NCBI GenBank assembly: GCA_002049985.1 | Contig: MVCY01000050.1 | Location: forward strand, 1-11,948 | Source: Candidatus Latescibacteria bacterium 4484_181 | Lineage (GTDB): Bacteria; Latescibacterota; MVCY01 | Reading direction: 5' to 3' | DNA length: 11,948 bases | Part shown: positions 7,190 through 11,948 of the stretch, piece after piece | Position numbering within the stretch: position 1 is the first letter of the stretch | Layout of the letters: each line of letters starts with the position of its first letter | The notes under the pieces: generated by a model | Database searches by the model: none | The model's input: the letters and a program-made list of their open reading frames with translations, nothing else | Told to the model about the DNA's origin: nothing | Translations under genes and position numbers: made by a program

Positions 7190-7268
7190 GGTGAGTGTAG
7201 CTCAGTCTGGTTAGAGCACCAGGTTGTGGCCCTGGTGGTCGGGGGTTCAAGTCCCCTCACTCACCCCA
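7190..7268 (+). tRNA. tRNA-His (anticodon GTG), CCA encoded
   Basis: Acceptor arms GTGAGTG (7191-7197) and CACTCAC (7258-7264) pair fully. The anticodon stem CCAGG/CCTGG encloses TTGTGGC, giving GTG. The T loop is TTCAAGT. G at 7190 can serve as the extra G-1 opposite discriminator C at 7265, the histidine identity pair. CCA follows at 7266-7268, so this tRNA appears to carry an encoded CCA end, unlike its two neighbours. Confidence 0.96.
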
Positions 7269-7275
7269 GATATGG

Positions 7276-7319
7276 GAAGCCCCGGTCTGATCAGCAAAGA
7301 CCGAGGCTTCTTTGTATTT
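7276..7319 (+). terminator. Intrinsic terminator of the tRNA operon
   Basis: GAAGCCCCGGTCT (7276-7288) pairs with AGACCGAGGCTTC (7298-7310) with a single C-A mismatch and a 9-base loop. TTTGTATTT follows from 7311. It lies 8 bases after tRNA-His. The hairpin also sits just past the convergent secDF stop, but on that strand no T-run follows, so it mainly serves the plus strand. Confidence 0.85.
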
Positions 7320-7339
7320 GAGAAATATTGCTATTTCTG

Positions 7340-9919
7340 CTATATCGTCTTTTTCCTGGATTTTCTGCGCGAAGAAGCAGCAGCCGCCAATTTCGCCTGT
7401 TGCTTCTTTTCCGCTTTGGCCTGCCATTCGACCAGAACAGGACTGACAATATAAATGGAGGAGTATGTGCCCACCAGCACGCCAATCAACAGGGCGAAAG
7501 AAAAGTTGTGAATTACCTCTCCTCCGAATAGAAACAGTGCCAGCACTACCAAAAGGGTAGTTAAGGAAGTGATGAGAGTTCGCCCCAGGGTCTCATTTAT
7601 GGAACGGTTGATGATGTTGGGATACCTTTCCCTTCTGTAAAGTTTTAAATCTTCCCTGATCCGGTCGGAGACAACGATGGTATCGTTCAGGGAGTAGCCG
7701 ACAATTGTGAGCAAAGCGGCCACAATGGTCAGGGAGAACTCCTTGTTAAGCAGAGAGAATATTCCCACAGTGATCAGCACGTCATGAAATAGGGCAATAA
7801 CAGCAGCTACACCGAATTTGAATTCAAAGCGTATGGCAATGTAGATAAGCATCCCCAGCAGTGCCACGAGTATTGCCTTGACAGCCTTTCCTTTCAACTC
7901 GCTTCCAATCTTGGGTCCTACCTTTTCTTGTCGCAGCAACCAATCTTGTTCATTCCCAGACAGTTCTGTCTTAAATTTCCGCTTCAGAGTTGTTTTTATG
8001 GCATCGGCTATCTCTTTTCCTTCTGCCCGTTCTCCCACTCTAATAAGCACGTCATTGGGATTTCCCCACCCTTTAATCTCGCTTTCTCTGAGGTCTACAG
8101 TTTGTCCATCTATTTCAACCTCGGCCAGGGCATTGCGTATCTTCTCCACAGGAACAGGGGTGTGGAACTGAATGCCCAGCAGTGTTCCCCCGGTGAAGTC
8201 AAGTCCCAGGTTGGGGCCTTTATGAACGGCGAGTGAGAGTAACCCTACCAAGATGGCCACGCCGGAGCCCAGAAGGGCAACCCGTCTTCTGTCGATAAAT
8301 CTGAATCTCGTGCCTACGAATGGCGCAAGTTTGCCGATGTTCAGTCCCTTAGCCCCTCGACCGGCGATAAGCTCGAAGATGACGCGTGTTACCACCACGG
8401 CGGTGAACATACTGGCCAGAATACCGATAGAAAGGGTTACGGCGAATCCTCTTATGGGGCCTGTGCCAAAGTAATAAAGCACCAGGGCAGTGATCAGCGT
8501 GGTTATGTTGGCATCCAATATTGTTCGAAAGGCCCGGGTGTAACCGTTATCAATAGCCACCCTAACAGTCTTGCCGGCTCGCAGTTCTTCTCTAATTCTC
8601 TCGAAGATAAGCACATTGGCATCTACTGCCATACCGACAGTGAGAATAAGCCCTGCCACACCAGGGAGGGTGAGGGTAGCGTGAAAGCCGGCCAATACCC
8701 CTAAGATGAGGATTAAGTTTAACACGAGGGCCAAATCGGCGATCAAACCCGCAAGCCCATAGTAGAGTATCATAAAAGCGATAACCGCAAGAAACCCCAT
8801 AATGCCGGCACGAAGTCCGGTTCGGACGGAATCACTTCCCAACGACGGCCCTACAGTTCGCTCCTCAATGATATTTAAGGGAGCAGGCAGGGCACCGGTC
8901 CGCAGCACAATAGCCAGATCCCTGGCCTCTTCCAATGTGCGGCTTCCTGTGATAATAGATCGTCCATTGCGAATTTTGTCCCTGATCTCCGGGGCTGTGT
9001 AGACCTTGCCGTCCAGGACGATGGCCATCCGTTTGCCGATATTGGCACCTGTCACCCGGGAGAACAATCTTACCCCTTCACTGGTAGTAGAAAGCTCGAC
9101 AATGGGTTGCCCCTCGTATTCGCCGGTGCCAATGTTGGCGCGGGCGTCCGCCACCATGGCTCCGGTCATCTCCGGCTGGGATTTCACATAGTATAGGAGA
9201 TAAACCCGTCGTTCTGCCGGGCCCTTTGCTTCCTGGCTCCAGAGGAATTGAGCATCCGATGGGATCAATTTCTGCACTTCAGGCTTGGCAAGGATGGCCT
9301 TCACCTTGTTGGCATTGTCTATGGGCACTGCCACATAGTCGCCATATCTAGTGAGCAAAGACCGGAATGGTCGGCTTTTGTCGACCTCTTGAAATAATTC
9401 AGTGGCCTCCTCTTCCTCGGCAGTGGTGTCTGTCTGTGCCAGAAATCTGTCTATTCTGTCCAGAACAAGGCCCAGCTCATCGGGACTCTTAAGGAGTTTG
9501 AACTCCAACAAGGCGGTCTTGCCGATCAGCTTCTTGGCGCGGCTGATATCCCGGAGCCCTGGCAACTCAATAATTATCCTATTGCCACCAGCCCGCTGGA
9601 TAATTGGCTCTGTGACCCCAAACTGATCTACCCTGTTTCTGATCACCCTAATAGCACTTTCTACCGCTTTGTCTCCTTGGCCAGAAGGTACATTGGAAAG
9701 GTCTGCCTCCAACACCAAGTGTGTCCCCCCTTGCAGGTCAAGTCCAAGTTTTATGGCATTGGCCTCCAGCTTCTCCAGCTTTGTTGACTCTTCCAGCCGC
9801 AAACGGGCTTTCTCCTCTTCTGAAAGAGTATGTAACTTAATTGTGGGGTAAATAGACCACAGCGAGGCAATGACCACAACGACAATGAGGACCAACCTCC
9901 AGGTCCAGCTTCTTCCCAT
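7340..9919 (-). CDS. secDF: Fused protein-export membrane protein SecDF
   Basis: SecDF uses the proton gradient to help pull proteins through the SecYEG channel on the periplasmic side. The start is ATG at 9919 (MGRSWTWR), behind AAGGAG; upstream in-frame codons look non-coding. The product is 859 residues. The SecD half has TM1 at about residues 9-27 and DLQGGT at 61-66. A large extracytoplasmic P1 region follows, then IVLRTGALPAPLN, GMAVDANVLIFERIREE and a block of five further TM helices. The SecF half starts near residue 545, with DFTGGT near 570, VGYSLNDTIVVSDRIRE and a final TM block. It ends in a Lys/Arg-rich cytoplasmic tail. All expected motifs are present in order, so no deletion is seen. 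Fusion of SecD with SecF is typical of many Gram-positives; two separate genes are commoner in diderms. It probably follows pdxJ, with a 134-bp gap. Confidence 0.95.
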   Translation of the reverse strand: MGRSWTWRLVLIVVVVIASLWSIYPTIKLHTLSEEEKARLRLEESTKLEKLEANAIKLGLDLQGGTHLVLEADLSNVPSGQGDKAVESAIRVIRNRVDQFGVTEPIIQRAGGNRIIIELPGLRDISRAKKLIGKTALLEFKLLKSPDELGLVLDRIDRFLAQTDTTAEEEEATELFQEVDKSRPFRSLLTRYGDYVAVPIDNANKVKAILAKPEVQKLIPSDAQFLWSQEAKGPAERRVYLLYYVKSQPEMTGAMVADARANIGTGEYEGQPIVELSTTSEGVRLFSRVTGANIGKRMAIVLDGKVYTAPEIRDKIRNGRSIITGSRTLEEARDLAIVLRTGALPAPLNIIEERTVGPSLGSDSVRTGLRAGIMGFLAVIAFMILYYGLAGLIADLALVLNLILILGVLAGFHATLTLPGVAGLILTVGMAVDANVLIFERIREELRAGKTVRVAIDNGYTRAFRTILDANITTLITALVLYYFGTGPIRGFAVTLSIGILASMFTAVVVTRVIFELIAGRGAKGLNIGKLAPFVGTRFRFIDRRRVALLGSGVAILVGLLSLAVHKGPNLGLDFTGGTLLGIQFHTPVPVEKIRNALAEVEIDGQTVDLRESEIKGWGNPNDVLIRVGERAEGKEIADAIKTTLKRKFKTELSGNEQDWLLRQEKVGPKIGSELKGKAVKAILVALLGMLIYIAIRFEFKFGVAAVIALFHDVLITVGIFSLLNKEFSLTIVAALLTIVGYSLNDTIVVSDRIREDLKLYRRERYPNIINRSINETLGRTLITSLTTLLVVLALFLFGGEVIHNFSFALLIGVLVGTYSSIYIVSPVLVEWQAKAEKKQQAKLAAAASSRRKSRKKTI

Positions 9920-9925
9920 CGTTTT

Positions 9926-9931
9926 CTCCTT
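9926..9931 (-). promoter_or_regulatory. Shine-Dalgarno of secDF
   Basis: On the minus strand this reads AAGGAG, six bases before ATG 9919. It decides the start in favour of MGRSWTWR over the in-frame ATG at 9982, which would add a 21-residue non-conserved stretch. Confidence 0.8.
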
Positions 9932-9953
9932 TTCGAGTCCAGGTGTTAAAAGG

Positions 9954-9982
9954 TTAATGTGGCTGCAAAAAGTTAGTTTCAA
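9954..9982 (-). promoter_or_regulatory. Weak promoter candidate upstream of secDF
   Basis: On the minus strand TTGAAA (9977-9982) lies 17 bases before CATTAA (9954-9959). The -35 is good but the -10 is poor. It would give secDF its own transcript in the gap after pdxJ. Treat as tentative. Confidence 0.22.
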
Positions 9983-9989
9983 TGCAAGG

Positions 9990-10005
9990 ACCGCTCTTTT
10001 GCGGT
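9990..10005. other. Small hairpin between pdxJ and secDF
   Basis: ACCGC (9990-9994) and GCGGT (10001-10005) pair around a 6-base loop; G-T pairs could extend it by two. No strong T-run follows on the minus strand, so it would be at most a weak attenuator or a processing site after pdxJ. Nothing else is recognisable in the 134-bp gap. Confidence 0.25.
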
Positions 10006-10053
10006 TTCAGTGTATTCGATGGCAAAGATCGACTCTATCGCTCAAGCCAGTGC

Positions 10054-10662
10054 CTATCTGCGTACCAGTGCGAGCATCTCTCTAATTGCTGTCTCCAGTC
10101 CCACCAGTACGGCCCTGGCGATAATGGAATGGCCGATAGAGACCTCCTCAATCTGCTTGATCTGAACGATACGGGAGATATTCTGATAAGTGAGGCCGTG
10201 TCCGGCATTGATTCCCAGACCTAACTTTTCACCAGCCATCGCCATATCCCTTATCTTCTCCCACTGCTCTGTTTCCTGGCGCAGGTCGGTGGCATTTGCA
10301 TATTCGCCGGTATGAAGCTCGATGTAGTCGGCGCCGATTCGGGCTGCTTCTCTCACCTGTTTCAGGTCTGGATCAACAAAAAGACTGACCAGGATCCCAC
10401 TGCTGTGGAGGGTTGAAATCGCCGCCTCCAGTTCTTTCCCTTTCTGCAGCACATCCAGCCCCCCCTCGGTGGTCAGCTCTTCTCTTTTCTCCGGCACCAA
10501 GGTGACCATATCCGGCATAATCTCTCTGGCGATACTCACCATCTCTTCTGTGGCCGCCATCTCCATATTGAGGTGAGTTTTGACCGTATGTCTCAACAGT
10601 CGCAGATCACGGTCGTTTATGTGTCTTCGGTCCTCTCTCAGGTGAACAGTGACGCCATCCAA
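10054..10662 (-). CDS. pdxJ: Pyridoxine 5'-phosphate synthase lacking its N-terminus
   Basis: PdxJ condenses 1-deoxyxylulose 5-phosphate with 3-amino-2-oxopropyl phosphate to form pyridoxine 5'-phosphate (DXP-dependent vitamin B6 route). From DGVTVHLREDRRHI onward the match is complete: NMEMAATEEM, LVPEKREELTTEGGLDV, VSLFVDPD, IELHTGEYA, LGINAGHGLTYQN and SIGHSIIARAVLVGLE. The family's first 36-40 residues are missing, including the N-I-D-H-V-A-T-L-R segment that forms the first barrel strand and supplies substrate-binding residues. The frame is blocked upstream by TAA at 10702-10704, and the intervening codons show no family similarity. The only start-like codon before the conserved part is TTG 10662, with no Shine-Dalgarno. 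The gene is therefore probably truncated by a deletion and may be non-functional as written. It lies between the EndoQ-like gene and secDF on the same strand. Confidence 0.9.
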   Translation of the reverse strand: MDGVTVHLREDRRHINDRDLRLLRHTVKTHLNMEMAATEEMVSIAREIMPDMVTLVPEKREELTTEGGLDVLQKGKELEAAISTLHSSGILVSLFVDPDLKQVREAARIGADYIELHTGEYANATDLRQETEQWEKIRDMAMAGEKLGLGINAGHGLTYQNISRIVQIKQIEEVSIGHSIIARAVLVGLETAIREMLALVRR

Positions 10663-10785
10663 AAACCTCCAATCTCTGACGAGAAACGAATGTGGTGGTC
10701 CTTAACAGACCTTTGCGCAGTACCCGCAACGAAGGGAATCTTCCGAATGGGTCAAGGTCTAAAATAATCTGTCTGTGGCCGAAAG
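10663..10785. other. 123-bp junction region between the EndoQ-like gene and pdxJ, with nested inverted repeats
   Basis: No pdxJ N-terminus can be read in any frame. AGACCTT (10707-10713) and AAGGTCT (10754-10760) are perfect inverted arms. Inside them lie ACCC/GGGT and GAAG/CTTC in nested order. The segment could fold as an interrupted hairpin, but stems are short and no terminator T-run follows. It is probably what remains of the intergenic space plus a deletion joint. Confidence 0.35.
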
Positions 10786-11948
10786 TCAACAGAAATTACC
10801 GGAAGAGGGGTAGATATTGAGAAGAGGACTCATTTGTACCTGTTGCCGTTCTTTCTGCTCTAATATTCTGACTTTCCCGTATGCGCCATCATAGCCTGGG
10901 GATATGTGAACATCTCCGTTTCTCACCTTCAAAATACCTTCACAGACCCTCAGAGGGGCAAATCCTTCCAACTCCTGTACCGGAGCCTCCATCAGGACAT
11001 AAAACTCGCCTCCAAAGTGTTGTATGAGCCTGTCATACTGATTTTTCACTGTTATGGTCTCTTCTGCTACACCTAAGGCCTCGCTTATTATCTCTCCGAG
11101 GGGAACCAAATGTTTACAAGGCACTGCGTTCTGGGGAGTGAATCCCTCTGGTCTGTCGGCCAGTTCATCCACCCTGTGCATCACCCCTATAGTAAGAGGT
11201 CTCCCGCACACTGGGCAGCGGTTGTTGAGCTCCTTTGACTCCTTAGGTGACAGGCATACTTCACATTTGCGATGTCCGTCGTAGTGATATTTACCCTCTT
11301 GTGGAAAGAATTCTATGGTGCATAGAAGGCCCCTTTTGGTCTTGATCGCCTCTGTTATCTCTCTGTAAGTGAGAGGAATATCGAAAATGTTGGCCTCTCT
11401 GCCTATCTTAGCTGGGGAGTGGGCGTCGGAATTGGAGATGAGTATGTTGGCCTCTCTGCCTATCTTAGCTGGGGAGTGGGCGTCGGAATTGGAGATGAGT
11501 GTGAATCTGTCTAAGCAGCTCAGACGCCAGTTCATGGGAGGATCAGAGGAAAGCCCGGTCTCCAAGGCATAGATATTCTCAGTCTGATGCCCGAAGCAGT
11601 CAACAATGCGGTCAAACCCTGAGTTGGCACCGAATAGGGAGAACCAGGGCGTCCATACATGAGCGGGAACAATGAGGCAGTCTGATGAGATATCCAGGAT
11701 CAGTTTCACTAAGTCCTCGGCAGAAAGGGCGAGATTCGGCCTGCCATCTATCCTCAAATCCCCATAGGGTTGTAGTGCCCGATTGATCTGCTCAACTGTC
11801 TCAAAACCAGGCGCAAATATCAGATTATGAATCCTTTTACCTGTTCCTTTATGGCGAAAATTGTTGCACACCTCGGTAGTCAGGATGAACAGAGTTTCGC
11901 CAAACTGAAACAGCCCCTCTCCAGCGGGCTTCAGTTTGCTTTTAAGTT
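10786..11948 (-). CDS. Endonuclease Q-like PHP-domain nuclease with Zn-ribbon, 5'-truncated by the window edge
   Basis: This matches the COG1379 family: a PHP metal-dependent domain followed by a zinc ribbon. Characterised archaeal members (Endonuclease Q) nick DNA 5' to deaminated bases and abasic sites; the same role here is inferred from family. The frame runs off the right edge, where LFILTTEV marks the start of the conserved part seen here, so the first metal-binding HxH segment is outside. Visible motifs are PAHVWTPWFSLFGANSGFD, ALETGLSSDPPMNWR, SNSDAHSPAKIGREAN, EGKYHYDGHRKCEVCLSP, CPVCGRPLTIGVMHRVDELADRP-type Zn-ribbon, HLVPLGEIISEALG and PGYDGAYGKVRI. The SNSDAHS segment is present twice, through a perfect 57-bp tandem duplication that inserts 19 residues. 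ATG 11871 is internal, not the start. TGA ends the gene at 10786-10788. Confidence 0.88.
   Translation of the reverse strand, partial: LKSKLKPAGEGLFQFGETLFILTTEVCNNFRHKGTGKRIHNLIFAPGFETVEQINRALQPYGDLRIDGRPNLALSAEDLVKLILDISSDCLIVPAHVWTPWFSLFGANSGFDRIVDCFGHQTENIYALETGLSSDPPMNWRLSCLDRFTLISNSDAHSPAKIGREANILISNSDAHSPAKIGREANIFDIPLTYREITEAIKTKRGLLCTIEFFPQEGKYHYDGHRKCEVCLSPKESKELNNRCPVCGRPLTIGVMHRVDELADRPEGFTPQNAVPCKHLVPLGEIISEALGVAEETITVKNQYDRLIQHFGGEFYVLMEAPVQELEGFAPLRVCEGILKVRNGDVHISPGYDGAYGKVRILEQKERQQVQMSPLLNIYPSSGNFC
11387..11500. repeat. Perfect 57-bp tandem duplication inside the EndoQ-like gene
   Basis: Bases 11387-11443 and 11444-11500 are identical over all 57 positions and directly adjacent. 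The unit is 19 codons, so the frame is kept. The protein therefore repeats the LISNSDAHS and PAKIGREAN segments, which contain conserved PHP metal-site residues. The family has one copy. Perfect identity means a very recent event or an assembly artefact. Confidence 0.98.

Noticed and set aside
7224..7454. Plus-strand open frame across tRNA-His and the secDF 3' end
   Set aside because: It starts inside a tRNA, crosses a terminator and runs antisense to secDF; it is not a credible gene.
10607..10789. 60-codon minus-strand open frame between the EndoQ-like gene and pdxJ
   Set aside because: It overlaps pdxJ in another frame, has no recognisable similarity or ribosome site, and probably arises from the deletion joint.
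11387..11500. CRISPR or other spaced repeat array
   Set aside because: There are only two directly adjacent copies with no spacer, inside a coding frame. It is a simple tandem duplication.

Overview
This window looks like a stretch of ordinary bacterial chromosome. It has about ten protein genes, three tRNA genes and short intergenic gaps. Kdo transferase (waaA) and the lipid A 4'-kinase (lpxK) point to an outer-membrane (diderm) bacterium that makes lipopolysaccharide. The archaeal-type phosphoglycerate mutase (ApgM), a UPF0280 protein, an Endonuclease Q-like PHP protein and a fused SecDF are an unusual mix that would suit an uncultured, probably anaerobic lineage. I cannot assign a phylum. 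No mobile element, CRISPR array, phage gene or obvious novel system is visible.

Layout, plus strand: 3' part of waaA (1-807), lpxK (794-1805), proA (1823-3031), hisI (3198-3539) and a UPF0280 gene (3542-4288). After a 277-bp regulatory gap come eno (4566-5725) and apgM (5733-6938), then a small tRNA operon Pro-Arg-His (7001-7268) with its own promoter and terminator. Minus strand, read from the right: an EndoQ-like gene running off the window edge (10786-11948), pdxJ (10054-10662) and secDF (7340-9919). The tRNA operon and secDF converge on the terminator at about 7276-7319.

The gene functions are lipid A and inner-core assembly (waaA, lpxK), proline synthesis (proA), histidine synthesis (hisI), lower glycolysis (apgM then eno, consecutive steps 3-PG to 2-PG to PEP), vitamin B6 (pdxJ), protein export (secDF) and repair of deaminated DNA (EndoQ-like).

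The most striking property is a set of localized indels in otherwise well-conserved genes. Compared with family sequences as I know them, waaA lacks about 18 residues and lpxK about 25 (with a frameshift). proA lacks about 15 and eno about 45 (with a frameshift, losing two magnesium ligands). pdxJ lacks its N-terminal 36-40 residues. The EndoQ-like gene carries a perfect 57-bp tandem duplication over its SNSDAHS motif. The lpxK frameshift creates a false continuous LpxK-ProA reading frame of 745 codons. Because the flanks are not degraded and essential genes are hit, assembly or consensus error is the leading explanation. A very recent burst of real slippage-type indels is the alternative. The other genes (hisI, UPF0280, apgM, secDF, tRNAs) look intact.
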